Assembly: GCA_030705955.1 (NCBI GenBank) | Contig: JAUZPL010000030.1 | Span: forward strand, 1 to 47,342 | Direction: 5' to 3' | Length of the DNA: 47,342 nucleotides | Origin: Bacillota bacterium | GTDB taxonomy: Bacteria; Bacillota; Bacilli; Bacillales; Cytobacillaceae | Part shown: positions 33,178-42,595 of the stretch, one piece after another | Layout: each line of letters begins with the position of its first letter | Numbering within the stretch: position 1 is the stretch's first letter | Made by a program: the position numbers and the translations under genes | Notes under the pieces: generated by a model | Seen by the model: only the letters and a program-made list of their open reading frames with translations | Database searches by the model: none | Told to the model about the DNA's origin: nothing

Positions 33178-34843
33178 GTGAATCCCCTTCCCTGATCTGG
33201 TTTGCAAATTCAATCATGGATGTTAAGTTTTCCATTTTGATGCGCATTTCGCCTTCTGAAGCAGAACCAGCAAAAATATCAACTAAATAATCATCAATAT
33301 TGCCAAAGTCCAGCTTAGTAAGGATATCATCCAGTTCCCCAATTACCTTTTCAAATAAATGGATTTTTTCATATAAAAGCTTTAGAATATGCTCTTCCAC
33401 AGTACCTTTTATAGCAAAATTGTAGATCATGACATCCTTTTCCTGACCAAGTCTGTGAATTCGACCAATACGTTGCTCAAGTCTCATAGGATTCCATGGA
33501 AGATCAAAATTGATAATATGATTACAAAATTGGAGGTTTATCCCTTCACCACCTGCTTCTGTAGCAATTAATACTTGTGCACGCTTTTGAAAAAGCTCGC
33601 GCATCCAGTCTTTTTTTCCGCGCTTAAACCCGCCTCGAAAAGGAACTGAAGTTATGTTGTGCTGTTTTAGGAACCACTGTAAATACAGCTGTGTAGCTCT
33701 ATATTCAGTAAAGATGATAACCTTATCATTTATGGCTTGGATTAATTCGAGAGCCTTCTCTGCTTTTGAATTTTGTTTTATGGCCTCAACTTTAGTAATT
33801 AAGGACTGTATCTGTTCCTTGTAAGCAATTGAAGGATTTTCTTTTTTTTGCAGCATATTTTTAAGGGTGTAATAAACGGCTTCACGACTTGAACACGCTT
33901 CACGTTGTAGGGTCATGACGGAAAAGGTACTTGCCTGAACCCAATCACTTTCGTTTCGTAAGTCTGTTATGGAATCATATAAATCCCTTTCCTGAATAGA
34001 AAATTTGATTGGAATGGTTTCAACATGTCTTTTTGTCCATTCAATTCCTGTATCTCCTCGTCGATTACGAATCATCACTTTATTTACTAGCTCTTTTAGG
34101 TGTTCATCGTCCGATAAGGAACGGGACTCACGCTTATATTTTTCAAAAAAAACTGCCTCACTGCCAAGATGTCCAGGTTTTAATAAGGACACTAAGTTGA
34201 AAATTTCCTCTATCCGATTTTGAATAGGGGTTGCTGTTAGCAACAAGCAAAATTTCTTTTTTAAATTTTGAACAAACTCATAGTTTTTTGTTTTATTATT
34301 TTTTAATTTATGGGCTTCATCAATAATAATTAAATCGTAATCCTGTTTATAAATAATATCTCGGTGAGGATTCCGTTTTGCAGTGTCAATGGACGAAACG
34401 ACAACATCATATTGATCCCATACATAGCTTTTTCTTTGAGTAATGGCTGGGATAAAAAACTTTGAATTCAGCTCCATTGCCCATTGATTAACAAGTGATG
34501 CAGGAACAAGAATTAACACCTTTTTAACAAGGCCCCGAATCATATATTCTTTTAAAATCAAGCCAGCTTCAATGGTTTTTCCGAGTCCGACCTCATCAGC
34601 AAGTATGGCTTTCCCATTCATATTTTCGATTACTTGCTTTGCTGTTTCGAGCTGATGGGGAAGAGGAGTCAGATTGGGCAAATATTTTGGAGCTTGAAGA
34701 CCCTCAAATTCTGGTACAACTAAATGTTTCTCGACGTCAACTGCAAGTTTAAAAAGTTCCCAATTCCCCCATGGTCCATCATTTTCAATTCTATGTAGAA
34801 AATCCTCTTGCCACGAGGTGTCAAATTCCATTTGGATAGTCAT
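33155..34843 (-). CDS. yqhH: YqhH, SNF2-family DEAD/DEAH-type ATPase
   Basis: Start at the ATG 34843 after aaggtg. The 562 residues have helicase motifs I (ADEVGLGKTIEAG), II (IIIDEAHKLKN) and III (LLTATPIQN). The C-terminal half has motifs V (ATEAGGEGINLQ) and VI (RLEQRIGRIHRLGQ). SNF2-type ATPases translocate on duplex DNA and remodel protein complexes, as RapA does with RNA polymerase. It forms a two-gene operon with yqhG. Confidence 0.92.
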   Translation of the reverse strand: MTIQMEFDTSWQEDFLHRIENDGPWGNWELFKLAVDVEKHLVVPEFEGLQAPKYLPNLTPLPHQLETAKQVIENMNGKAILADEVGLGKTIEAGLILKEYMIRGLVKKVLILVPASLVNQWAMELNSKFFIPAITQRKSYVWDQYDVVVSSIDTAKRNPHRDIIYKQDYDLIIIDEAHKLKNNKTKNYEFVQNLKKKFCLLLTATPIQNRIEEIFNLVSLLKPGHLGSEAVFFEKYKRESRSLSDDEHLKELVNKVMIRNRRGDTGIEWTKRHVETIPIKFSIQERDLYDSITDLRNESDWVQASTFSVMTLQREACSSREAVYYTLKNMLQKKENPSIAYKEQIQSLITKVEAIKQNSKAEKALELIQAINDKVIIFTEYRATQLYLQWFLKQHNITSVPFRGGFKRGKKDWMRELFQKRAQVLIATEAGGEGINLQFCNHIINFDLPWNPMRLEQRIGRIHRLGQEKDVMIYNFAIKGTVEEHILKLLYEKIHLFEKVIGELDDILTKLDFGNIDDYLVDIFAGSASEGEMRIKMENLTSMIEFANQIREGDSHAAAGNS

Positions 34844-34999
34844 ATAATCACACCTTTTTATATGCAAAATGTATTGCTCTATCTATTAATTTAATGGTAG
34901 GATGATAATAGCTTTGAAAGTTTAAAATATTATAATAATCGTGCAAACTTTTGGAGTTTTTTTTAGTATGGCCAAGTTGGAAAATATTATAAATGCGAA

Positions 35000-35168
35000 T
35001 GAGAACAAGGGGAGAGACTACTCTGGTAGCGCCGAAGGAGCAAGCAAAGGAGACTTGTGAATCTCTCAGGCAAAAGTACTCTTGTTTGACGCAACTCTGG
35101 AGAGAGCTCCGCTAATCATGGAGCCACCAAAGGGGAAAGCCTTCTCAAGGTAAACTTTCAGGTGCAAG
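35000..35168 (+). ncRNA. Tandem glycine riboswitch (gcvT-type)
   Basis: Two consecutive aptamers: aptamer I closes with aacaag (35004-35009) and cttgtt (35081-35086); aptamer II runs from about 35087 to 35168. Each holds the family's purine-rich core (ggagagac and ctggagag-like; gccgaaggagcaag and accaaaggggaaag; ctctcaggcaaaa and tctcaaggtaaactttcagg). Glycine binding lets transcription continue into the gcv operon by preventing the terminator that follows. Confidence 0.93.
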
Positions 35169-35214
35169 GACAGAGACCTCGCTTTTTTAAAAAGGGTGGT
35201 CTCTGTCCTTTTTT
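35166..35214 (+). terminator. Riboswitch-controlled terminator
   Basis: The 13-bp stem aaggacagagacc / ggtctctgtcctt with a T-run starts at the 3' end of aptamer II. This arrangement is expected for a glycine-on riboswitch. Confidence 0.85.
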
Positions 35215-35247
35215 AATTCCTTACTTAAATCTATAAATTCCGAACAC

Positions 35248-35300
35248 ATTAGAAAAACTAAGGCGTTCATGTAAAATTCATGCTTTAGCACTTCTAATAG
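35248..35300. repeat. Shortened third copy of the palindromic repeat
   Basis: It keeps the left end attagaaaaact and aggcgttc and the right end gctttagcactt...taatag of the element at 3736-3871, without the middle. It lies between the riboswitch terminator and the gcvT ribosome site. Confidence 0.6.
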
Positions 35301-35320
35301 AAAACAAAGGAGGATGAATG

Positions 35321-36427
35321 ATGACTGAATTAAAGCGGACACCATTATTTGAGGTTTACAAGGAATATGGGGGTAAAACGATTGATTTTGGTGGATGGGA
35401 ATTGCCTGTCCAATTTTCAAGTATTAAGGAAGAACATGAGGCTGTTAGAACAAAGGCTGGACTATTCGATGTTTCACATATGGGGGAAGTAGAAGTTAAA
35501 GGGTCAGATAGTCTCAAATATCTGCAAAAAATGGTGACAAATGATGTATCAAAATTAAAAAATAGTGGTGCGCAATATACAGCAATGTGTTATGAAAATG
35601 GTGGAACGGTTGATGACCTCCTTGTCTATAAAATTGAAGATAACCACTACCTTCTTGTTATAAATGCATCAAATATTGAAAAAGACTACAGATGGCTTGA
35701 AGATCATTTAGAAGGAAATGTGCAAATTGAAAACTTATCTGAGAAGACTGCTCAACTAGCCTTACAAGGACCTATTGCAGAGTCGGTTTTACAAAAACTA
35801 GCTAGTGATAAAAACTTAGGTGAAATTGGCTTCTTTAAATTTCAACAAGAAGTTATTTTAAATGGAAAGAAAGCCCTTGTATCCAGAACAGGTTACACTG
35901 GAGAAGACGGTTTTGAGATTTACTGTGATACGAAGGATGCAGTCGAGCTTTGGAAGGAAATCCTACATGCTGGTGAGGAAGAGGGAGTGATCCCATGTGG
36001 ACTTGGTGCTCGTGATACCCTACGATTTGAGGCTAATTTACCTTTATATGGCCAGGAATTATCTTCTTCCATTTCTCCTCTTGAAGCAGGAATCGGATTC
36101 GCAGTTAAATTAAATAAAGAAGATGATTTTATTGGGAAAGAAGCATTAAAAGCACAAAAAGAAAAGGGATTGACAAGAAAAGTTGTTGGAATTGAAATGA
36201 TTGACCGGGGAATCCCTCGTCATGGTTACCTTGTTTTTAAAGGTGAAGAACAAATCGGAGAGGTAACAACTGGTACGCAATCTCCGACATTAAAGAAGAA
36301 TATTGGATTAGCCTTAGTAAAATCGGAATATGCTTTTCAAGGACAGGAACTTGAAGTGGAAATTCGCGGCAAGCGTTTAAGAGTCCAAGTTGTTCCAACA
36401 CCTTTTTATAAAAGAGAAAAGAAGTAA
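35321..36427 (+). CDS. gcvT: Glycine cleavage system T protein (aminomethyltransferase)
   Basis: T-protein transfers the methylene group from aminomethyl-lipoyl H-protein to THF, releasing ammonia. The 368-residue protein has the family pattern: [57 protein letters not shown] and [13 protein letters not shown] (folate site). The ATG at 35321 is preferred over 35318 by distance (seven bases) from aaaggagg. It is the first gene after the glycine riboswitch. Confidence 0.95.
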   Translation: MTELKRTPLFEVYKEYGGKTIDFGGWELPVQFSSIKEEHEAVRTKAGLFDVSHMGEVEVKGSDSLKYLQKMVTNDVSKLKNSGAQYTAMCYENGGTVDDLLVYKIEDNHYLLVINASNIEKDYRWLEDHLEGNVQIENLSEKTAQLALQGPIAESVLQKLASDKNLGEIGFFKFQQEVILNGKKALVSRTGYTGEDGFEIYCDTKDAVELWKEILHAGEEEGVIPCGLGARDTLRFEANLPLYGQELSSSISPLEAGIGFAVKLNKEDDFIGKEALKAQKEKGLTRKVVGIEMIDRGIPRHGYLVFKGEEQIGEVTTGTQSPTLKKNIGLALVKSEYAFQGQELEVEIRGKRLRVQVVPTPFYKREKK

Positions 36428-36446
36428 CGAAAGGGGAGTTATGTTA

Positions 36447-37793
36447 ATGAACCATCGCTATTTACCAATGACTGAGGAAGACAAAAAAACAATGCTTGAA
36501 ACAATTGGTATTGCCTCTGTAGATGAACTTTTCAGTGATATCCCTGAAAAAGTAAGATTCAAAGGGGAATACAAAATTAAGGCAGCAAAGTCAGAATCAG
36601 CTTTAATGAAAGAATTAACTAAAATGGCTGATCGAAATGCTGACATGAAAAGAAATGTTTCCTTTTTAGGTGCAGGAGTTTACGACCATTATATGCCTGT
36701 TATTGTTGACCATGTTATTTCTCGTTCTGAATTTTATACAGCCTACACCCCATACCAGCCAGAAATTTCACAGGGTGAACTTCAAGCTATTTTTGAATTT
36801 CAGACAATGGTATGTGAATTAACAGGAATGGAAGTTGCTAACTCCTCCATGTATGATGGGGGCACTGCTCTTGCAGAAGCAGCGATGCTAAGTGCTGGAC
36901 ACACAAAACGCAGTAAAATTTTAGTTTCAAGTGCAGTTCATCCAGAGTACAGAGAAGTCCTTAAAACATATGCTAAAGGTCAAAATCTTGAGGTCATTGA
37001 AGTGCCATTTAAGGATGGTTTAACCGATCTGGATTCATTAAAGAATCTCGCAACATCTGATATAGCGGCTGTAATTGTTCAATATCCTAACTTCTTTGGA
37101 CAAATTGAGCCATTAAAAGAATTAGAAGAAATTACACATGCAAATAAGTCCATGTTTGTTGTTTCAAGCAATCCTCTTGCATTAGGTGTACTAACTCCTC
37201 CGGGTAAATTTGGTGCAGATATCGTGGTTGGGGATGTTCAACCTTTTGGAGTACCTACTTCATTTGGAGGCCCGCATTGCGGATTCTTTGCTGTTACAAG
37301 CAAATTGATGAGGAAGGTCCCTGGACGTTTAGTTGGTCAAACAAGTGATGAAGAAGGTAGAAGAGGATTTGTATTAACCCTTCAGGCAAGAGAACAGCAT
37401 ATTCGTCGTGAGAAAGCGACATCCAATATTTGTTCAAACCAAGCATTAGTTGCTTTAGCAGCATCTGTTGCCATGACAGCACTTGGTAAAAATGGTGTAA
37501 AAGAAATGGCAACTGCAAATCTTCAAAAAGCCCATTATGCAAAAAATGCTTTTAAGGAGAAAGGAATTGAGGTTGTTTTTGAAGGTCCCTCCTTTAACGA
37601 ATTTGTGATTAAGTTAAACAAACCAGTTAAAGAAATCAATCTAAATCTGCTTCAAAAAGGAATCATTGGCGGTTATGATTTAGGGCGAGATTACACTGAT
37701 TTAGCAAACCATATGCTGGTTTGTGTAACAGAGCTGAGAACGAAAGAAGAAATCGATACTCTAGTGAAAGAATTGGGGGATTTACATGCATAA
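36447..37793 (+). CDS. gcvPA: Glycine dehydrogenase (decarboxylating) subunit 1
   Basis: This is the N-terminal half of P-protein, a split PLP-dependent glycine decarboxylase. The start was set at the ATG at 36447 ([13 protein letters not shown]), eight bases after aaggggag. The 448 residues include [31 protein letters not shown] and [20 protein letters not shown], as in Bacillus GcvPA. It is the second gene of the gcv operon and overlaps gcvPB by 8 bp. Confidence 0.95.
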   Translation: MNHRYLPMTEEDKKTMLETIGIASVDELFSDIPEKVRFKGEYKIKAAKSESALMKELTKMADRNADMKRNVSFLGAGVYDHYMPVIVDHVISRSEFYTAYTPYQPEISQGELQAIFEFQTMVCELTGMEVANSSMYDGGTALAEAAMLSAGHTKRSKILVSSAVHPEYREVLKTYAKGQNLEVIEVPFKDGLTDLDSLKNLATSDIAAVIVQYPNFFGQIEPLKELEEITHANKSMFVVSSNPLALGVLTPPGKFGADIVVGDVQPFGVPTSFGGPHCGFFAVTSKLMRKVPGRLVGQTSDEEGRRGFVLTLQAREQHIRREKATSNICSNQALVALAASVAMTALGKNGVKEMATANLQKAHYAKNAFKEKGIEVVFEGPSFNEFVIKLNKPVKEINLNLLQKGIIGGYDLGRDYTDLANHMLVCVTELRTKEEIDTLVKELGDLHA

Positions 37794-39246
37794 TCAAGAT
37801 CAGCCACTTATTTTTGAAATTAGTAAATCTGGCCGAATTGGATATAGCCTCCCAGATATGGACGTGCCTGAACTGGATGTAAACAGCTTGATCCCAGCTG
37901 GTTATTTACGTGAAGAAGAGGCTGAGCTTCCAGAGGTTTCTGAATTGGATATTATGCGTCACTATACTGCATTATCTAGAAGAAATCATGGCCTTGATTC
38001 GGGATTTTATCCACTTGGTTCTTGTACAATGAAATATAATCCAAAAATAAATGAAAATGTTGCCCGGTTTAATGGTTTTGCTCATATTCATCCATTACAG
38101 GATGAAAGCTCTGTTCAGGGCGCTCTTGAACTATTGTATGATTTACAGGAACAATTAATTGAAATTACAGGAATGGATGAGGTAACCCTTCAGCCTGCTG
38201 CAGGGGCACATGGGGAATGGACAGGATTAATGCTGATTCGTGCTTACCATGAAGCAAATGGGGATTTAAAACGCACCAAAGTCATTGTACCGGATTCAGC
38301 ACACGGAACAAACCCAGCATCAGCCACTATTGCTGGTTTTGAAACAATCACTGTAAAATCAGATGATAGAGGACTTGTTGACCTAGAAGATTTAAAACGG
38401 GTCGTTGGTGATGATACCGCAGCCTTAATGCTGACAAATCCAAATACACTTGGTCTTTTTGAAGAAAATATCCTTGAAGTAGCAGAAATTGTTCATGCTG
38501 CTGGAGGTAAGGTCTACTATGATGGTGCAAACTTGAATGCTGTTCTTTCGAAGGCTCGTCCTGGTGATATGGGATTTGATGTTGTTCACTTAAACCTTCA
38601 CAAAACCTTTACAGGCCCTCATGGTGGCGGTGGTCCAGGCTCAGGCCCTGTTGGAGTAAAAGTAGATTTAATTCCGTTTCTTCCAAAACCAGTGATTAAA
38701 AAAGCTGGAGAAGAATATGTTCTTGATTATGACCGTCCGCAATCAATCGGACGTGTAAAACCTTACTATGGGAACTTTGGTATCAATGTACGTGCCTACA
38801 CATATATTCGTTCGATGGGTCCAGATGGTTTGAAAGCTGTTACGGAATATGCCGTGTTAAATGCTAACTACATGATGAGAAGACTGGCAGAGTTTTATGA
38901 TTTACCATTTGATCGTCATTGTAAGCATGAATTCGTATTAAGCGGTCGTCGTCAAAAGAAATTGGGCGTTCGCACACTTGATATTGCGAAGCGTCTGTTA
39001 GACTTTGGATATCATCCACCAACCATTTACTTCCCACTAAATGTTGAGGAATGTATTATGATTGAGCCAACCGAAACAGAATCTAAAGAAACATTAGATT
39101 CGTTCGTTGATGTGATGATTCAAATTGCAAAAGAAGCTGAAGAAAATCCAGAAATTGTGCAAGAAGCACCACATAGCACAGTTGTTGGTCGATTAGATGA
39201 AACAACTGCAGCAAGAAAACCAATTTTACGTTACCAGAAAAATTAA
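37786..39246 (+). CDS. gcvPB: Glycine dehydrogenase (decarboxylating) subunit 2
   Basis: This is the PLP-carrying half of P-protein. The 486 residues contain [26 protein letters not shown] and the PLP lysine in [21 protein letters not shown]. It decarboxylates glycine and passes the aminomethyl group to the H-protein lipoamide. It completes the gcvT-gcvPA-gcvPB operon, which ends in a strong terminator. Synteny with B. subtilis stops here. Confidence 0.96.
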   Translation: MHNQDQPLIFEISKSGRIGYSLPDMDVPELDVNSLIPAGYLREEEAELPEVSELDIMRHYTALSRRNHGLDSGFYPLGSCTMKYNPKINENVARFNGFAHIHPLQDESSVQGALELLYDLQEQLIEITGMDEVTLQPAAGAHGEWTGLMLIRAYHEANGDLKRTKVIVPDSAHGTNPASATIAGFETITVKSDDRGLVDLEDLKRVVGDDTAALMLTNPNTLGLFEENILEVAEIVHAAGGKVYYDGANLNAVLSKARPGDMGFDVVHLNLHKTFTGPHGGGGPGSGPVGVKVDLIPFLPKPVIKKAGEEYVLDYDRPQSIGRVKPYYGNFGINVRAYTYIRSMGPDGLKAVTEYAVLNANYMMRRLAEFYDLPFDRHCKHEFVLSGRRQKKLGVRTLDIAKRLLDFGYHPPTIYFPLNVEECIMIEPTETESKETLDSFVDVMIQIAKEAEENPEIVQEAPHSTVVGRLDETTAARKPILRYQKN

Positions 39247-39342
39247 TTACAATAAAAAGAGCCCATTCGTTTTTTGAAGTTGTTTTATAAAAAGGTTGAT
39301 TATTTAAAGCAAAGTTTGATTATATAAAATATAGATTGATTA

Positions 39343-39374
39343 AAAATCCTGTATTGATATACAGGATTTTTTCT
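39343..39374 (+). terminator. gcv operon terminator
   Basis: The perfect 12-bp stem aaaatcctgtat / atacaggatttt with a four-base loop is followed by TTTTCTT. Confidence 0.9.
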
Positions 39375-39455
39375 TATTTCACAGTGGGGCCATTGCGGAG
39401 GAACTCTTTTATTACGTGGTAAATTAATATTGCGAAACAGAAAGGAATGATAAAA

Positions 39456-39611
39456 GTGAATGATTTATGTCATATATGCGGTGGAAACGGTAAAGATTCA
39501 ATTTCATTAGCATCAGCTTCTTATAATGATAAATGTTCTAACTGCAATGGAACAGGTCTTGAACCTATGGAAGATGCTGAAGAAAACAATGTGATTGAAT
39601 ATTTAGACTGA
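39456..39611 (+). CDS. Small zinc-finger-like protein with two CxxCxGxG motifs
   Basis: The 51-residue protein starts at GTG (39456), nine bases after aaagga. It has C5HIC8GGNG and C27SNC30NGTG, two DnaJ-type CxxCxGxG half-sites that could bind one zinc, then an acidic tail (MEDAEENNVIEYLD). The family name is unknown to me. It is preceded by sequence similar to the tail of the island repeat, like the gene at 41431. Confidence 0.7.
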   Translation: MNDLCHICGGNGKDSISLASASYNDKCSNCNGTGLEPMEDAEENNVIEYLD

Positions 39612-39770
39612 ATTTCCTTATACTCTATTTGAAAATCTCCTATAAATATTTACATTTGTTATGCAAATTAGCCATTTATGTTATTATTTACAGGTAATTA
39701 TTGAATAACATAGTTAAATGACATTCAGGTATTTATTTTTAACAAAGATAAGATAAAAGGAGTAATGTTG

Positions 39771-40131
39771 ATGAAATTTTAAAAAAAATATTCCTTTTTT
39801 TACTCCACTTGATCATAAATGGAGTCGGTTTATATGTAGGATTTACAAAAATACTAGAATCAGTAAATGCTAGTATTCCATTAATTGACTTTTTGGGGAT
39901 TTTTGGAGCGGCTAGTATAGTTCAACTAATGAATATGAATAAGAAGAATAAAAAAAGCAAGATGATAAACAGGATATGATCTTGGCAATTATTTTCTCTG
40001 TTGTAATTTATACATACTGTTATTTTAATAACGGAAAATTTGTACCAGCGACAATTGGTATAATTACTATCGCTTTTAGCTACTATCTATACAATAAAAT
40101 TGATTATTATTTTAAAAATTTTATTAAATAG
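39771..40131 (+). pseudogene. Disrupted small membrane-protein gene
   Basis: The ATG at 39771 follows aaaggag but its frame hits TAA after three codons. Restoring one base in the T/A run near 39777-39788 gives a continuous frame KKIFLFLLHLIINGVGLYVG through FLGIFGAASIVQLMN. A second missing base in the A-run near 39950-39956 restores a frame ending AIIFSVVIYTYCYF and YLYNKIDYYFKNFIK. The repaired product would be about 120 residues with three hydrophobic helices. Both lesions are in homopolymers, so sequencing error is possible. Confidence 0.65.
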
Positions 40132-40362
40132 CATAAGGTCAAAAATATAGTGAGTTGTATCAAGGTCTGAAAATATTGGACTAAGCCACAATACGAAGAT
40201 AATACTTAGCATCTTATTCCATAATTGGGCGCATTACTTGAACAGCCTGGCTGCCATAGCCAGTTGCTTGTTTCTCCACCTAATGGCAGCATTTCTGTCG
40301 AAGAAAGAAAAGGTTAAAATAAATCAATAAATTTATCTATTTTTGGATATGAGGGGAAAATT
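40132..40362. repeat. Degenerate island-repeat head and local inverted repeat
   Basis: ataattgggcgc at about 40221 resembles the head of the island repeat. Next to it gctgccat (40250-40257) and atggcagc (40283-40290) form an inverted repeat. I see no gene here. Confidence 0.45.
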
Positions 40363-40740
40363 GTGGAAGATAAAAAAATAAAATTTAAAACAATTGACGA
40401 ATACATATTTCAATTTCCTCCTGAGGTTCAGGAGACATTAAAAACATTAAGATTAGTTATAAAAGAAGCTGCACCTGAAGCTGAAGAAAAGATCAGCTAT
40501 CAAATGCCAACTTTTTCGTTACATGAAAGTCTGGTATTTTTTGCTGCTTGGAAAAATCATATTGGATTTTATCCAACTTCTAGTGGAATGAATGCTTTTA
40601 AACAAGAATTGTCAGATTATAAGGGGACAAAAGATTCTATACATTTTCCTTTTACAAAGCCACTACCCTATGAATTGATAAGTAGGATAGTTGAATTTAG
40701 GGTTGCTGAGAATATAAAGAAAGCTCCAAAAGATATATAG
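40363..40740 (+). CDS. DUF1801 (YdhG/Fra-like) domain protein
   Basis: The 125-residue soluble protein has the DUF1801 pattern: IDEYIFQFPPEVQETLKTLR, APEAEEKISYQMPTF, FFAAWKNHIGFYPT and IHFPFTKPLPYELISRIVEFR. B. subtilis YdhG/Fra of this family has been linked to iron chaperone function; that is inference here. The start is GTG, five bases after gagggga. It is an isolated gene in the accessory region. Confidence 0.82.
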   Translation: MEDKKIKFKTIDEYIFQFPPEVQETLKTLRLVIKEAAPEAEEKISYQMPTFSLHESLVFFAAWKNHIGFYPTSSGMNAFKQELSDYKGTKDSIHFPFTKPLPYELISRIVEFRVAENIKKAPKDI

Positions 40741-40785
40741 GACAAGAAATAAATACAGGGTGCTTTCTTGAATAAGATTTAGCCA

Positions 40786-40852
40786 TTGATCTCCCAAAAA
40801 CGGTCGCTTTTCCCTAGTAAAGAGTAGTGCCCGTTTGAAGGTGCTTTCATTT
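40786..40852. repeat. Degenerate copy of the island repeat
   Basis: aaacggtcgcttttcc at 40797 and gtgcccgttt at 40828 correspond to the arms of the repeat hairpin. The outer caatc/gattg ends are poorly kept. Confidence 0.45.
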
Positions 40853-40911
40853 TTCCTAGAAAATAACTTGATAAAAATAACAGTGATGATTTATGTAATG
40901 GAGGAATATTA

Positions 40912-41307
40912 TTGTCGAAGGGGCTACTTCATCATATTGAAATATATGTATCTAACATAAGTAAGTCAATTAATTTTTGGGGATGGTTTCTCGAAGAACT
41001 AGGATATAGCTCTTTTCAAGAATGGAAAAGTGGACAAAGTTGGAAAATCGGAGATACATACATAGTTTTTGTACAAACGGAAGAATGGTTTTTGGATGTC
41101 CCATATCATAGATGCCGAGTAGGTCTTAATCATTTAGCATTTTACGCAGCTTCACGACAACATGTAGATGATATTACAAAGAAATTAGAAGAAAAAGGAA
41201 TATCTATTCTTTATAAAGACCAGCATCCTTTTGCAGGTGGAGATAATCATTACGCTGTTTACTTTGAGGATCCAGACAGAATAAAAGTTGAACTTGTAGC
41301 ACCTTAG
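40912..41307 (+). CDS. VOC-family (glyoxalase/bleomycin-resistance fold) protein
   Basis: The 131-residue protein has two beta-alpha-beta-beta-beta halves. Metal-ligand-type residues are seen in HHIEIYVSNISKSINFW, VGLNHLAFYAASRQHVDDI and YFEDPDRIKVELV (His, His, Glu). Substrate unknown; relatives include glyoxalases and fosfomycin/bleomycin-resistance proteins. The start is TTG, eight bases after ggagg. Confidence 0.82.
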   Translation: MSKGLLHHIEIYVSNISKSINFWGWFLEELGYSSFQEWKSGQSWKIGDTYIVFVQTEEWFLDVPYHRCRVGLNHLAFYAASRQHVDDITKKLEEKGISILYKDQHPFAGGDNHYAVYFEDPDRIKVELVAP

Positions 41308-41312
41308 TATTC

Positions 41313-41380
41313 AATAATCGGGCGCTATCCTTGAACAAAGATAAGCGCTTATTTTCCATTTTAGGGCCAGATTGTGGAGT
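41313..41380. repeat. Island repeat copy
   Basis: Head aataatcgggcgcta, hairpin arms gcgct...agcgct, tail ttagggccagattgtgg. The tail continues into ttttattacgt, which also follows the partial copy at about 39375-39425. Confidence 0.7.
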
Positions 41381-41430
41381 AACTTTTATTACGTAGTAGA
41401 CTTAAAAAGCGACATAAAGGAGAGTTGAAA

Positions 41431-41751
41431 ATGTTAAATGATACTGTTGAATGTCCATATTGTGGTCATGAAAATGATATGTCAGAAGGGACAGTTGATT
41501 TACCAAACGATAATAAATTTGACCATGAATGTGAAAATTGCGAGCGTGAATTTGAAGTTGAAGTTTAATTTTACCCTTCTTATAGCAGTTCTGAAATTGT
41601 TTATGTTCCTTGTGAGAAATGTTGGAAAGAAACAAGAGATATTTATAAAAAGGGTAGAATTTATCCGTTTCCAAAACACATTAAAGAAAAAGAACTTTGT
41701 CAGCAATGTTTTTATAAAAGCATGAGCGAAGAATTATCAAATGATAAGTAA
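41431..41751 (+). pseudogene. Two-part zinc-ribbon gene split by an in-frame TAA
   Basis: The first part (41431-41568, 45 residues) reads MLNDTVECPYCGHENDM ... HECENCEREFEVEV and stops at TAA 41566-41568. The same frame continues without a break to 41751 with FYPSYSSSEIVYVPCEKCW, then IYPFPKHIKEKELCQQC, a second CxxC...CxxC unit, and has no start of its own. A GAA-to-TAA change would explain it. The first part may still be expressed as a small zinc ribbon (RBS aaggagag). Function unknown. Confidence 0.65.
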
Positions 41752-41770
41752 ACATTCCGAAAAAGAAAGG

Positions 41771-41854
41771 ATGATGCAATTGAAGTGGAAAGGTGAAGAA
41801 TTAAAAACTATTGATTGTTTGAGTAGTACTTCTTTACAGATGGAAGAAGAGTAA
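41771..41854 (+). CDS. Tiny ORF, possibly a truncated gene head
   Basis: ATG at 41771 after agaaagg opens a 27-codon frame (MMQLKWKGEELKTIDC...). It has no recognisable match and overlaps the 3' end of the opposite gene. It may be a remnant and is reported with low confidence. Confidence 0.25.
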   Translation: MMQLKWKGEELKTIDCLSSTSLQMEEE

Positions 41855-42275
41855 CGGCTTGAATTAAGAGTCCTAGGAAGATGTAGAAAACGTGAATAAG
41901 AGCAACTTCTTTAATCAAATACATTTCGACTGTAATCCAAATAATTAAGATAAAACCTACGTATAACGAACTATTCCAGGACAAATCTTTTTCTTTATCA
42001 ATTCTGAGCTTTTTAGCGATTTTTGACGGCTTTTCAGAGATAAGAAAAATGGTAGTAATTAGTGGGAGAATACCTAATCCTACAAATAGTATAAGTCCTG
42101 GAATGAGGAAATTATTAAAAGGGCTGTTTTGCAACATTTTCAGAGGCATTGACAAAATCGAACCGTCAGGAGAAATAATCAGTGCTCCTCCACCAAAAAG
42201 AGCACCAATTCCAAGAAAAATGTGTAGACAAATTAACAAATAGCATGCAAAGGGTTTTCGATGTTTTGCAACCAT
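41808..42275 (-). CDS. Four-helix membrane protein, unknown
   Basis: The ATG at 42275, nine bases after ggag, gives 155 residues with hydrophobic helices at about 10-32, 52-78, 100-122 and 122-142, joined by a basic cytosolic loop (EKPSKIAKKLRIDKEK). I do not recognise a family. It is isolated among repeats in the accessory region. Confidence 0.6.
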   Translation of the reverse strand: MVAKHRKPFACYLLICLHIFLGIGALFGGGALIISPDGSILSMPLKMLQNSPFNNFLIPGLILFVGLGILPLITTIFLISEKPSKIAKKLRIDKEKDLSWNSSLYVGFILIIWITVEMYLIKEVALIHVFYIFLGLLIQAVTLLPSVKKYYSNNQ

Positions 42276-42595
42276 TAGAATCATCTCCAGAAAGATTGTG
42301 TTATCAGTTTACTGTATTGTGAAAATTCCAGAATTGTTAAACATGACGGAACTGTGAATGTTTTTTAGAGGCACTGTACATTTCAACGATACTATTCAAT
42401 AGAAACTGATAATCCGCAATCGGGTGCTTTTCTGAAATATGAAAAGCGTCTTTAATACGTCCTCCAAGGGTTTTAAAGACTGTTAAGAAAATGATTCTTT
42501 TAGATTGTTGAATACCTTAAGTATGAAATTGATTCTATTTTGGGTATGAATGAAATCAAGATTAATTGATTCATAACCTAGGAGAGTGGAGATTA
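42276..42595. other. Non-coding stretch with a partial island repeat
   Basis: caatcgggtgcttttc at 42415 and gaaaagcgtc at 42440 form the hairpin of the island repeat, and ttagattgttgaa near 42501 matches its tail. Otherwise no gene is seen. Confidence 0.5.

Noticed and set aside
36390-36446. Longer gcvPA starting inside gcvT
   Set aside because: The extra head has no family match; the start at 36447 fits the Bacillus GcvPA N-terminus and the aaggggag site.
41402-41725. Overlapping ORFs of 68 to 95 codons in other frames around the zinc-ribbon gene
   Set aside because: They are shadows with low-complexity translations. The frame with ordered CxxC motifs and a ribosome site is the credible one.
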